Origin: Bacteroidales bacterium
GTDB lineage: Bacteria; Bacteroidota; Bacteroidia; Bacteroidales; Muribaculaceae
NCBI GenBank assembly: GCA_004554255.1
Contig: SFNC01000012.1
Span: 1 to 29,715 of the forward strand
Reading direction: 5' to 3'
Length of the DNA stretch: 29,715 nt
The position numbers and the translations under genes are program-made. Under the pieces are notes generated by a model. That model searched no databases, was not told where the DNA came from, and was given only the letters and a program-made list of their open reading frames with translations. This document shows, in pieces, positions 14,851 through 23,373 of this stretch. Position 1 is the first letter of the stretch; every line of letters starts with the position of its first letter.

Positions 14851-17259
14851 GAAGTCAATTGACAGGCGCACGTTAAGCTGTCGGCGTGTAAGATAATTGG
14901 GTACCGCGTACTGTATGTTGTTCACGTCAGTAACCCAATAATACGAGCTTACGTTGCTGATGTCCAGCAGATTGAAGCAGTCCACACCAAGCCATACACT
15001 CTTCAGCGCCTTACGCAGTCCGGTCCGGGGTTCGCCCTCGGCGGGCGGTGAAAGCAATGCGTAGCTGAGGCCGATGTCAACACGTTTGTACGCCGGAGCG
15101 CGGAAATATCCCTGGTCGCGTGTTGTATGCGGTGCGGTAACAGGCAGACCATCGCTGAAAATTCCGCGCAGGCTGAATTTCAGTTTGGGGAATTTAGGGA
15201 AATAATCAGTGAAATACAGCGCAACGCTATAACGGCGGTCGGTGGGACGCGGAACCCATTTGCCGTGGAGTTGCTCGCGAGTATTCATCAGCGAAAAGCT
15301 AATCCAGGAATCACTTCCCTCCACAAATTGTCCGTAGAGTTTCATGTCCAGACCCATGGTTGAGCCCTTGGTGCTGTTCACGCCTTCGTATACAACTTTC
15401 AGGTTGTTTACCTCGTATGGTATAAGGTTGCCTAAAATCTTGTAGTAGGCCTCGCCGGAGAGCTTAAACGGCCGGTCGAAAGCGCGGAATGTATAGTCTG
15501 ATCCAAGAATAAACTGGAAACTGCGCTGGCTTTTTATGTTCTCGTTGAGCGCTATTACGGTGTTGCCGTTTTCGTCGGTCACCGGCATGCGGAACTCCTT
15601 GAAGAACGGAGACTGGTAGTACAAACCGGTGGCGAAGCGGAATGCCCAGCGTGGAGCCTTGTCGGGGACAAAACCTACGTTAATGCGCGGACTTACAAGG
15701 AATTCCTTGTTGAAGGACCAGTAACTCATGCGCACACCGCCGTTGATATTGAAGTATCCGATACCGGACTGGATTCGCCATGTGTCCTGGATAAAGGCAC
15801 TGAGTCTGTTCGACGACAGGTCGTGTCTGGAGTTGAGATTGTAAATGACCTTCAGCGCCTCGGGGTCAAAAGGAAGTGAATATCCGGCGGAATCGCGCAC
15901 TTCCCATTCGCGCGAGCGGTCGCGCAGCGACTCGTGACGTGCTGTTATACCGTATGTAATATTGTGCCCGCCGAGGCCGTTGGCACCGCGCAGAGCGATG
16001 GACATAACCGAGGCCTTGAGGCGGTTGCGCGCATGCTCCATATAGCGGCCGAGGCCAAGCTCGCCGCCGATGGCGCCGCCGTTGCCGCTGCCGGATGTTC
16101 CGGCCTGGTCAAGCCAATATTCGCCCGATATGTCGTATGTTACAAGCTCGTTGGTAAGGAAGCCGGATGCCAGCAGTGTGTATTCTGCCTTTTTGGACGG
16201 GCGGAAACTGAGATTAAGCGTCCCGAAGAATGTCTCGAAACGGTCTTTTTCAAATCCGTCAAAGTACACCTTGAACTGTTTGGCGTCGGTGGATGTACCG
16301 AAATTGGTCTTTCTGTCGTGCGGGATGAACTTATAGTTGTTGACAGCAATGTTTCCGAGGGCCGAGACTGTCCATTTGTTTGACAGCTTAAAGCTCATGA
16401 AGCCCTGATAGTCCAAAAAGCGAGGGTCGTATTCACCTTTCTCGTCCATGCTTGACAGCAGGGAAGAGTTACTTTTGTATCTGACACCGTGAATCTGGCT
16501 GAAGCGTCCCGAGTTCGAGCCGATTGCGAGGCTTCCGCCCTGCAGGCTGAGATTCACGGCACCCTCAAAAGTTTCGGGAGTCTTATATGTGATGTCCAGT
16601 ACGGACGACATGCGGTCGCCGTATTGTGCCGGGAAGCCGCCGGTGCTGAAACTTACGGCGCCCACCATATCGGGATTGATGATGGAGAGGCCCTCCTGCT
16701 GTCCTGAGGTGACAAGCTGCGGACGATATACCTCCACACCGTTTATATAAACCGAATTTTCATCGAAAGTACCGCCGCGAACCGAGTATTGCGAGGACAT
16801 CTCGTTGGTCTGTGATACTCCGGCCATCGTGGAAATCATAGACTCCACGCTGCGGTTTACGGACGGAGCGAGCTTGTAATCGTCCACGTCCACCTTTTGC
16901 ATGGCGCCGGTCTGTTTCTGATAGTCTGTCACCTCAATGCCTTTCAGGTCGAAGTGCTTGGGCTCCATTTTCACATTTACGGTAATCTCTCCTTTTGGTT
17001 TTATGAGCGTACGGCGCGCTTCCTGATATCCGATAAGTGTGTAGGAGAGCCTGATGGTGTCGGCATCGGGCGCGCTGATGGAGTATCCGCCGTCCAGCCC
17101 GGACATGGCGCCTATCGCCGAGCCGGAAATACGTATGCTTACGAATTCCAGGGGCTCGTTTTTCTCGTCGGTAAGTTTACCTGAAATCTTGACACCGGCC
17201 ACCGCCGTTGCGCAGAAGATAGTGGAAAGTATGCAGAAAATGATTGGTTTCAATCTCAT
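14848..17259 (-). CDS. TonB-dependent receptor with carboxypeptidase-like regulatory domain
   Basis: An 803-residue outer-membrane protein. The signal peptide covers about residues 1-22. A carboxypeptidase-D-like beta-sandwich follows at about 23-104 (ISGKLTDEKNEPLEFVSIRI). The plug domain runs from about 115 to 230 with YSVRGGTFDENSVYINGVEV and the GGFPAQYGDRMSSVLDI mark. A barrel of aromatic strands ends with NVRLSIDF. It has the lighter, non-SusC form, and no SusD partner is adjacent. The substrate is unknown; a role in bringing large wall fragments or a metal complex into the periplasm is possible but not shown. It converges on the salvage operon and is separated by a hairpin. I found no clear TAnnTTTG box upstream. 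Confidence 0.93.
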   Translation of the reverse strand: MRLKPIIFCILSTIFCATAVAGVKISGKLTDEKNEPLEFVSIRISGSAIGAMSGLDGGYSISAPDADTIRLSYTLIGYQEARRTLIKPKGEITVNVKMEPKHFDLKGIEVTDYQKQTGAMQKVDVDDYKLAPSVNRSVESMISTMAGVSQTNEMSSQYSVRGGTFDENSVYINGVEVYRPQLVTSGQQEGLSIINPDMVGAVSFSTGGFPAQYGDRMSSVLDITYKTPETFEGAVNLSLQGGSLAIGSNSGRFSQIHGVRYKSNSSLLSSMDEKGEYDPRFLDYQGFMSFKLSNKWTVSALGNIAVNNYKFIPHDRKTNFGTSTDAKQFKVYFDGFEKDRFETFFGTLNLSFRPSKKAEYTLLASGFLTNELVTYDISGEYWLDQAGTSGSGNGGAIGGELGLGRYMEHARNRLKASVMSIALRGANGLGGHNITYGITARHESLRDRSREWEVRDSAGYSLPFDPEALKVIYNLNSRHDLSSNRLSAFIQDTWRIQSGIGYFNINGGVRMSYWSFNKEFLVSPRINVGFVPDKAPRWAFRFATGLYYQSPFFKEFRMPVTDENGNTVIALNENIKSQRSFQFILGSDYTFRAFDRPFKLSGEAYYKILGNLIPYEVNNLKVVYEGVNSTKGSTMGLDMKLYGQFVEGSDSWISFSLMNTREQLHGKWVPRPTDRRYSVALYFTDYFPKFPKLKFSLRGIFSDGLPVTAPHTTRDQGYFRAPAYKRVDIGLSYALLSPPAEGEPRTGLRKALKSVWLGVDCFNLLDISNVSSYYWVTDVNNIQYAVPNYLTRRQLNVRLSIDF

Positions 17260-17370
17260 ATATAAAAATCGGGTTTAACTTATCATTGAAATGAATAAGT
17301 TTAGACAACTTCAATATATAGATAACGTAAAAAAACGGTTAAAATTGTGGATGTGCAGAGTTATGGATAT
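17260..17370. other. Leader of the receptor gene; no gene seen
   Basis: An AT-rich gap between the receptor start and the tRNA terminator. No open frame with coding character and no consensus TAnnTTTG box on the minus strand were found. Together with the terminator and tRNA it fills the space between 17260 and 17496. Confidence 0.5.
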
Positions 17371-17401
17371 AAAAAGAAAGCTTCGGCTAAAAACCGAAGC
17401 T
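17371..17401 (-). terminator. Rho-independent terminator of the tRNA
   Basis: AGCTTCGG (17379-17386) pairs with CCGAAGCT (17394-17401) around a 7-base loop. On the minus strand the stem is followed by a T-rich run (ttctttttat). It lies about 20 bases past the tRNA 3' end. Confidence 0.85.
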
Positions 17402-17421
17402 AAAGGGTGATTGATTGTGAG

Positions 17422-17495
17422 TAGCGGGACCGAGAATTGAACTCGGGACCTCCGGGTTATGAATCCGACGCTCTAACCGACTGAGCTATCCCGCC
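17422..17495 (-). tRNA. tRNA-Met (CAU), probably elongator
   Basis: A 74-base cloverleaf on the minus strand: acceptor GGCGGGA pairs with TCCCGCT, D stem GCTC/GAGC, anticodon loop TTCATAA with CAT at 17461-17459, five-base variable loop, T arm CCGAG-TTCAATT-CTCGG, discriminator A. CCA is not encoded. Position 31/39 is an A-C mismatch and position 1/72 is G-U. The initiator signs (three G-C pairs at 29-31/39-41, unpaired 1-72) are absent, so elongator Met is preferred; the lysidine-modified Ile2 type cannot be fully excluded. Confidence 0.93.
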
Positions 17496-17506
17496 GTTTG
17501 CGAGTG

Positions 17507-17538
17507 CAAAGTTAGTTTATTTTTCTGAAACAGCCAAA
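17507..17538 (-). promoter_or_regulatory. Promoter of the tRNA
   Basis: On the minus strand the -7 box is TAACTTTG (17514-17507) and the -33 box TTTG (17538-17535), separated by 20 bases. This matches the Bacteroidota housekeeping sigma consensus. The start would fall only a few bases before the tRNA. Confidence 0.8.
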
Positions 17539-17553
17539 TTTTTGCGCTCTTTT

Positions 17554-17584
17554 TTTGGCATGCAGGCAAAATTTCCTAATTTTG
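17554..17584 (+). promoter_or_regulatory. Promoter of the small membrane-protein gene
   Basis: TTTG (17554-17557), 19 bases, then TAATTTTG (17577-17584), a full Bacteroidota consensus. Transcription would start near 17591, giving a leader of about 30 bases to the ATG at 17622. Confidence 0.78.
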
Positions 17585-17621
17585 TGCTCTGTATCAGCCT
17601 ATTTTTAATTGTAATATAAAA

Positions 17622-17795
17622 ATGTCTAAGACAAATATAATTCGTTTTGTGATAATCGGACTGCTCTGGCTCAGTCTGGTAGTATGGATTTTCTATGCCG
17701 GTGCGGTCATAAACTTCTTTACGCTGTTTGCTATCGCGGCCTCCGGCGTTATAGTTTTTGTCCCGATGTGGAAAAAGTACGGGCCTAAAAAATAA
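17622..17795 (+). CDS. Small two-helix membrane protein (57 aa), function unknown
   Basis: Encodes 57 residues beginning MSKTNIIRF. Two hydrophobic segments (about residues 8-26 and 29-48) are joined by a short YAGA turn, and the chain ends with the basic WKKYGPKK. The positive charges at both ends suggest a hairpin with both termini in the cytoplasm. A well-formed promoter sits just upstream, which supports real expression despite the small size. It diverges from the tRNA and converges with the MBOAT gene, whose stop lies 13 bases away. I do not recognise the family with certainty. It could be an accessory subunit of a membrane complex. Confidence 0.72.
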   Translation: MSKTNIIRFVIIGLLWLSLVVWIFYAGAVINFFTLFAIAASGVIVFVPMWKKYGPKK

Positions 17796-17808
17796 CCGCC
17801 GGGCCTAC

Positions 17809-19311
17809 TCAATACTGTAGGTACACAAAGGGCACCAGCTCTGAATTGCGTGTCTGTATCACAATAAACAATACAATCGCGAGGATAATGGCCTGTATGA
17901 GTATGGGCATGGCCATATAGCCGCCCATCACTTTTTTACGCCACATGGAGGGTGTGAAGTGCAACACCAGGCCAATACCTATCAGGGTAAGTATCATAGC
18001 ATACGCCTTGGCGAATTCCACAGCAATCTCAAGGTGGAAATTAGTGGCAATCTGTGTGCTTTGCGCCGCAAGATGCTCCAGGGAGATGCTGCGGAAGAAG
18101 GCGAATCCTATTACCGACAGCGTAAAGGTGATGAGGATATTGAAGAATCTGCGGGCATAAACTCCGGGCAGCTTGATTTTTGAGGGGATGACGCGCTTGA
18201 TAACCAGGTGGCCGGTAAGCAATAATCCCTGGTAAGCGCCCCACAGCAGATACATCCACGACGCACCGTGCCATATTCCGCCCACCATCATGGTGGTGAA
18301 TTTGTTTACATGTGTGCGAAATGCGCCACGGCGATTGCCGCCCATGGGAATGTAAACGTAGTCGCGGAGCCATGTAGACAGCGAGATGTGCCAGCGGCGC
18401 CAGAACTCTGACGGGTTCTGTGACTTGAAGGGTGAGTCAAAGTTGTCCAGAAAGCGGTATCCGAGCAGTAAGGCCAGACCTATGGCAATGTCCGAGTAGC
18501 CTGAAAAGTCGCAGTAAATCTGGACAGTAAAGCCAATCATACCCATGACATTCTCGAAGCCGGTGTACAGCGACGGATTCTCGAAGATTCGGTCCACAAA
18601 GTTTCCGCTTATATAGTCGGCTATCACCATCTTTTTGATAATTCCGCACATAATAAGGAACAGACCCTCGGCAACCATGGCGCGTGTGGCGGGATTATTT
18701 GCTTTGATCTGTGGCAGCAGATGCTGGGCGCGGACAACGGGACCGGCCAGCAACGGCGGGAAGAAGGTGAGGAAGAACATGTAATCCAGGAAATTGGTGC
18801 AGGGCTCCATTTTCCGGCGATACAAGTCCACGATATAACTTATGGAGCGGAAAGTGAAGAACGAGATACCGGCGGGCAGAATTATGTCCAGCGCATCAAA
18901 ATCCACTCCTGTGAAGTTGGCAAACGTCTCGTACAGAAGGTTGAAGTACTTGAAATATACCAGCATTCCGATGTTCGCCAGAACATTTATCCATACAATG
19001 AGCCTACGTATCCAGTTTCTTTGGGCACGCCCCATCCAAAGGCCCAGGAGGTAGTCGGATATACATACACCGACAAGAATAAGACAGTAACCCGCGCTGC
19101 TTTTATAATAAAAATACAGCGAGAAAAGTATTGTGACAATCATCTTGGCAACGCGCCAGCGGCGTATGGCCTGATATATGAGTACGAATCCCAGAAACAG
19201 CATCATAAAGAGGCCGGTATTGAACAGCAGCGGTTGCTGTGCGTCGTAAAGAAACAGCTTCTGTGCCATTTCCGGGTCTATTCTGTCTATTATGTCAGTT
19301 ATCCATTCCAT
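17809..19311 (-). CDS. MBOAT-family membrane O-acyltransferase (AlgI/DltB/PatA-like)
   Basis: A 500-residue polytopic membrane protein. The MBOAT signatures are present: LPAGISFFTFRSISYIVDLY at 145-164, FFPPLLAGPVVRA at 183-195, DFSGYSDIAIGLALLLGY at 268-285, FWRRWHISLSTWLRDYVYIP at 303-322 with H308, and GGIWHGASW at 344-352 with the expected catalytic H348. AlgI-like proteins pass acetyl groups through the membrane to a periplasmic SGNH partner that acylates an exported polymer. Here two SGNH genes lie directly upstream in the same block, so the three probably form one machine. The polymer (peptidoglycan, capsule, exopolysaccharide) is not identifiable. It is the last gene of the ftsY block. 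Confidence 0.93.
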   Translation of the reverse strand: MEWITDIIDRIDPEMAQKLFLYDAQQPLLFNTGLFMMLFLGFVLIYQAIRRWRVAKMIVTILFSLYFYYKSSAGYCLILVGVCISDYLLGLWMGRAQRNWIRRLIVWINVLANIGMLVYFKYFNLLYETFANFTGVDFDALDIILPAGISFFTFRSISYIVDLYRRKMEPCTNFLDYMFFLTFFPPLLAGPVVRAQHLLPQIKANNPATRAMVAEGLFLIMCGIIKKMVIADYISGNFVDRIFENPSLYTGFENVMGMIGFTVQIYCDFSGYSDIAIGLALLLGYRFLDNFDSPFKSQNPSEFWRRWHISLSTWLRDYVYIPMGGNRRGAFRTHVNKFTTMMVGGIWHGASWMYLLWGAYQGLLLTGHLVIKRVIPSKIKLPGVYARRFFNILITFTLSVIGFAFFRSISLEHLAAQSTQIATNFHLEIAVEFAKAYAMILTLIGIGLVLHFTPSMWRKKVMGGYMAMPILIQAIILAIVLFIVIQTRNSELVPFVYLQY

Positions 19312-19344
19312 TGGTGTGGGGATTATCGGCTGGGTTAAATATGA

Positions 19345-20844
19345 TTAGCGGCGTTTTTTGCGCTTGTTTTTCTTGCGCGGGTATTTCTTTTTCTTGCCGT
19401 ATTTTTTGTTATTGTATTTCTTTTTAGATGTTGCGGCTTTTTTCTTGGACGCGGCAGGGGTGGCCTGTTTTGCAGCCACATTCTCGGCTGTAGCGGCCTC
19501 TGTCACTGCGGCTACCGGTTCCTCGTTGGTCCCGGTTAACAGGTGCGACAATGCGTTGTAAATCAGGTTTCCTTCCAGGTAATAGCCGTTCCAGGTACGG
19601 TGTATGCGGTCTGTGGACAGCAGCCCCTTCTGCAGCCATTTTGCCGAGGCGCCTTTGCCGCCGGCAACGCTGTAGAAGTCGTAGGTGGGTATATTGTTCT
19701 CTTTGCCGTATTTCAGTATCACATTGCGCAGTCTCTCCACGTTGGTGTTAATCTGGTAGCTGCGCGATGTAACACGTCTGGGGCGTTTCTTCTTTTTACT
19801 GCGAACGCGGGAGGTGGTGTAAACCGACCGTTGGCATTCCGACGGTGTGGTGAGCAGAATCTCGGCCTTGGGGTTATGCTCGCGAATTTCCTTTACCAGA
19901 TTGTCTATCAGGCGGTAAAACTCTGCATCGGAAATATTGCCGAAAGCCTCGTTGGAACCGAGTGACAGAATCACCAGGTCGGGGTCAAGCAAGGCGATTC
20001 CTTCGCCTTCCGACCCTATTTTGGAGTAGGTTGAGAATGTTGCGCCATTGTTTCCGATTGCGTGATATAGCACGCCCGGGGTCTCTGTGTCCCTGGCATC
20101 GAAACCATAGACTATAAGGTTGCGACCGGATATTGTTATATTTACAGATTCAACCCTGTGAGCAAGGTTAACTTGCGCGCCCCATTCTGTAGAAGTGGAG
20201 TGATGCTGTATTTCCTCGCCGCCGGAAGTGACTTTGGAGACACTAACCGGGCCGTTAGCGTAGATGCGGAGGATATTGAAGGGCGATTTGTCCGATAATG
20301 AGAAGGTTGCGTGTTGCGCGGCGGGTTTTACGGCCACGCCGGTAAAGCCCATGTTTACCTTCCAGGGCTGTTTCAGCAGTGTGGATGTGCTTGCACCTCC
20401 CGAAGTGGAGAGGGTATAGTCCAGGGGCTGATTGGTGCCGGCAATACGCAGCGGAGCCATGAGCCCGCGTCCGGCGTTGCCGTAGACCTTCTGCAGATAG
20501 GAGCGTACCCGCCCGGTGTTACCGTCGGCCTGTATATGCGAGTCTCCGATGTGTACGATGCTCACATTCTTGCCGCCATGATTGCCGATGTTCTCAAACT
20601 TATGAATCAGACCTGACCAGTCTGCGCCGTTAAGTTCAATGTGGTTTGCATTGCGGTTTAGGAAAACATAGTCGGAAATTTCAACCGGCTTTGGGTCGGG
20701 GCGACCCAGTTGCGGATTTATACGCGTATGCTTGTCGGCCGTGTCTGCTTTCTTAGGCACGGCGGCAATTGTCTGCGGCGAATGGCATCCGGCCATTATC
20801 ACAGCGGTTGATATTGCTAATGAAAAACGAAGGAGAGAGTTCAT
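19345..20844 (-). CDS. SGNH-fold lipoprotein with polybasic tail
   Basis: A 499-residue predicted lipoprotein: hydrophobic leader with lipobox MAGC, Cys20. SGNH marks are IVHIGDSHIQ with Ser102, LSLGSNEAF, and a TDRIHRTWNGY segment that supplies the Asp-His pair. After about residue 440 the chain becomes low in complexity (Ala/Thr/Val), and the last 34 residues contain 21 Lys or Arg. A second basic patch (RSKKKKRPRR) lies inside the SGNH domain. Relatives next to MBOAT genes act as acetyl acceptors and transferases (AlgJ, AlgX, PatB type). The basic tail could hold the protein to an anionic polymer or to LPS; that is inference. The start is the ATG at 20844, 11 bases after the upstream gene. 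Confidence 0.87.
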   Translation of the reverse strand: MNSLLRFSLAISTAVIMAGCHSPQTIAAVPKKADTADKHTRINPQLGRPDPKPVEISDYVFLNRNANHIELNGADWSGLIHKFENIGNHGGKNVSIVHIGDSHIQADGNTGRVRSYLQKVYGNAGRGLMAPLRIAGTNQPLDYTLSTSGGASTSTLLKQPWKVNMGFTGVAVKPAAQHATFSLSDKSPFNILRIYANGPVSVSKVTSGGEEIQHHSTSTEWGAQVNLAHRVESVNITISGRNLIVYGFDARDTETPGVLYHAIGNNGATFSTYSKIGSEGEGIALLDPDLVILSLGSNEAFGNISDAEFYRLIDNLVKEIREHNPKAEILLTTPSECQRSVYTTSRVRSKKKKRPRRVTSRSYQINTNVERLRNVILKYGKENNIPTYDFYSVAGGKGASAKWLQKGLLSTDRIHRTWNGYYLEGNLIYNALSHLLTGTNEEPVAAVTEAATAENVAAKQATPAASKKKAATSKKKYNNKKYGKKKKYPRKKNKRKKRR

Positions 20845-20855
20845 TATAATTATAA

Positions 20856-22313
20856 TTAGAGAGAGAGTTTGAGGGTGTTTACAAAGAGGCGTGCCAGTTC
20901 GGCACCGCCTTTGGCGTTGAGGTGGATGTAGTCGGCGTTGATCATTCCTTTGTCACGCCAAGCCACAACGGCATTCTCGCCACCCATAGCCTCGCGGGTG
21001 TCCCAGAAAATGATGCCGGTGTTGCGGGCGGCGTCGCGCTGGGCGTCAACCATGAACTGAGAGGTGGGGATTGACTGTACTGTGCCGTTGATTTTCTGGC
21101 CGCGGTCGCCTATGCCCATCATCACAATGTCAGCTTTCGGGTAGCATTCCTTAAGCCTGGAAATGGTCTGTTCCATCAGCTTGCGGTAGCCGTTGTAGTC
21201 TTTCTGCTTGGATGTCAGGGCATTGATGCCGTATTCCACAATGATAAGGTCGTAATCCACATCGCGACGCATTTGTGCGGCAAGGTCGCGGCTGATGTTG
21301 CGGTGGGTGATGCCGGAATTGCCGCGAAGCGACATATTGTCTACAAGTATGCCGTTCTTGCCCTCCAGGAAGATGCCGAAGGACTGCAGGCCGTTGATTC
21401 CGGAGGTCACTTCTGCCATGGTGGTGGCGCCGGGGACGCAGAGGGTCTGAATGCTGTCCGAGGCGGTGACGTTGAATTTATTCTCGCCGCTGTCGGTCTT
21501 TATGATAACAGTTCCGGATGTGGGAGCGACAAACATAAATCGGGTGTTGTACCATTTGTCCAGGTGCTTGCGCGATTCGGTTCCGCGATATGTGGATTTT
21601 GCGCCCACCGAGGCGGTAAAGTATTCACCGGCAAGGCTTTTGAACTTATCTTTTGCGCCTTTGCGGATGTCGTGCTCGGTCCATCCGCTGCTGCTGTGTT
21701 TGACAGAAGTACGGAATCCTGCGACATGCGACCAAGCCGGCATATATCCTACTCCGCAACCGCCATAAATGTCCTGCAGCTGTTCGCGGATGTCCATTGT
21801 GAGTATGTCACCTTCTATGTACGAGTCGCCAATCACGGCAATGCGTACAGGGCGTGAGTCTTTCTGAGTCAGTGCCTGGCGCAAGTGAGCCAGCCCCTGC
21901 GAGTTTACGGTGTAGTCCTCAAAGACCATTTCGCCGTTTACGCGTGGCGCGGTACTTGCCTTAATCTGCTCGGGGGTCCGGGGAGTTGTTTCCGAGGCAT
22001 CCATTATCTTAGGCTCTTTTTCGCCTTGTGCCAGAGCCTTTTCCAGCTCGGGGTCAATGACTTCCTCGGCAGTGACGGGACTTTCGCTACCGCCAAAAAG
22101 GTCGCTGAACAGATTAAAGTCCTTTATATATCCACCGGTGATGGTGCTCCAGGGTACAAATGATGCGCCTACAAGTGCGGCGACAGCCACACCGATAATA
22201 ATAAACGGGCGTCCTTTGCGGCTGCCTTTATTCTTTTTGGGAGTGTCTTCTGCCGCAGACTCCATGGTGTCCTGAGTTGAGTTGTTCTCTGTGTTATTAT
22301 CGTTGTTGTTCAT
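20856..22313 (-). CDS. Membrane-anchored SGNH hydrolase/acetyltransferase-like protein
   Basis: About 485 residues from the ATG at 22313 (MNNNDNN); an upstream TTG at 22337 would add 8 residues and is less likely. A hydrophilic N-terminus is followed by one transmembrane helix (about 37-57, FIIIGVAVAALVGASF), placing the rest in the periplasm. SGNH marks are IAVIGDSYIEGD with Ser164, VEYGINAL, and DYIHLNAKG with D461 and H464. Between anchor and catalytic part lies a Glu/Thr/Pro-rich linker. The paired SGNH lipoprotein and MBOAT genes follow at once, so it probably takes part in the same O-acylation relay. The start overlaps the end of menF by 17 bases. Confidence 0.87.
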   Translation of the reverse strand: MNNNDNNTENNSTQDTMESAAEDTPKKNKGSRKGRPFIIIGVAVAALVGASFVPWSTITGGYIKDFNLFSDLFGGSESPVTAEEVIDPELEKALAQGEKEPKIMDASETTPRTPEQIKASTAPRVNGEMVFEDYTVNSQGLAHLRQALTQKDSRPVRIAVIGDSYIEGDILTMDIREQLQDIYGGCGVGYMPAWSHVAGFRTSVKHSSSGWTEHDIRKGAKDKFKSLAGEYFTASVGAKSTYRGTESRKHLDKWYNTRFMFVAPTSGTVIIKTDSGENKFNVTASDSIQTLCVPGATTMAEVTSGINGLQSFGIFLEGKNGILVDNMSLRGNSGITHRNISRDLAAQMRRDVDYDLIIVEYGINALTSKQKDYNGYRKLMEQTISRLKECYPKADIVMMGIGDRGQKINGTVQSIPTSQFMVDAQRDAARNTGIIFWDTREAMGGENAVVAWRDKGMINADYIHLNAKGGAELARLFVNTLKLSL

Positions 22314-23373
22314 AATTTGAAACTGATTTTCTGTCAAGAATATTTACAAGGGGACGAGCTTTTATGGCGGTCTCGTTCCATTCGTCTTCGGGATTTGATT
22401 CTGCGGTGATTCCGCTGCCGGAATATATGCAGAACCCGTTTTTGCGCAGACGCGCACAGCGCAGGGTGACCCATGCCGTGAAATCCTTTCCGGGAGTCTC
22501 TACTCCGAAATATCCGGCGTACAGGCCGCGCAGATGTTTTTCTATGTCACTAATATTGCGGCGGGCCTTTTCAACGGGTACGCCGCATACAGCCGGGGTG
22601 GGGGAGAGATAGGCGGCGGCCATATTTCCGGTTATGCCGTCGCAGAGGCCGGCCTGAATCATGCAGCAAAGGTGGCTGACAGTGGCGCTGTCCCGTGTAA
22701 AGACGTCGGAAACGCTCACCTCAGTGCCGAGATGGCGCATGCGTTCGGCGATATATGATGTGACAATATCGTGCTCCTCTATGTTTTTTTTGTCCCAAGG
22801 CGTTTCTGATTCAACGGGTTTTGTTCCGGCGAGCGACATTGTTGTCGCTTTTCGTGATGCCCAGTCCACATTGAGCAGAAGTTCGGGCGATGCTATCAGC
22901 CAGATTTCCCCGTCGGCATCCGTGCAGATGCAGCAAGTTGCATCTTTGCGGCGCTCAAAACAGATTTTTGCGGCCGCAGGGATGTCTATTTCCGCATTCT
23001 TGGTGATGATGCGCGAGATGACGGTCTTGCCGCCTTCGGCTTTCAGCTGGCTGATGAGCGCGCCCAGCGACTCCAGGTAGTATTCCCTGGGAGTGGAGGG
23101 CTCGAAATCCGGGCAGGCATCGTCCTGCCGGCAGTCCGACGCGGGCATATCTCTCAGACAGTCAAGAGAGAGACGGTCATCCAGAATGATTGCTCTCTCT
23201 CCGTTCCACGGCGAGACAAAGAAAGTGTTGTCGCTTATCTTTTCGGATGTGTTGTCATCGGCGAACAGATACACGTTTTCGCTCCCCTTGCTCCTGTAAA
23301 TTGCAAAGGGAACGCGCGCGCGCATGCACACGCGCACTGCCTCATCGATATTTTCGGATGTCAGCAATGGCAT
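22297..23373 (-). CDS. menF: Isochorismate synthase (MenF-like)
   Basis: A 358-residue chorismate-binding enzyme that would convert chorismate to isochorismate at the head of menaquinone synthesis. The family marks are SLAGTKPV, LSPTPAVCGVPVEKA, GYFGV and CIYSGSGITAESNPEDEWNE, which include the Mg-binding glutamates. The N-terminal part is variable, as usual. It overlaps rimO by 13 bases and the next gene by 17 bases, so it is part of the block. No menD, menH, menC or menE is in the window, so the rest of the pathway lies elsewhere. Salicylate or siderophore-type isochorismate synthases share the motifs, but nothing else here points to a siderophore. Confidence 0.88.
   Translation of the reverse strand: MPLLTSENIDEAVRVCMRARVPFAIYRSKGSENVYLFADDNTSEKISDNTFFVSPWNGERAIILDDRLSLDCLRDMPASDCRQDDACPDFEPSTPREYYLESLGALISQLKAEGGKTVISRIITKNAEIDIPAAAKICFERRKDATCCICTDADGEIWLIASPELLLNVDWASRKATTMSLAGTKPVESETPWDKKNIEEHDIVTSYIAERMRHLGTEVSVSDVFTRDSATVSHLCCMIQAGLCDGITGNMAAAYLSPTPAVCGVPVEKARRNISDIEKHLRGLYAGYFGVETPGKDFTAWVTLRCARLRKNGFCIYSGSGITAESNPEDEWNETAIKARPLVNILDRKSVSNYEQQR

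Noticed and set aside
17422..17495. Initiator tRNA identity.
   Set aside because: The three G-C pairs of the anticodon stem and the unpaired 1-72 position expected of an initiator are missing.
22314..22337. TTG start adding eight residues to the membrane-anchored SGNH protein.
   Set aside because: An ATG eight codons later gives a sensible N-terminus with less overlap with menF.
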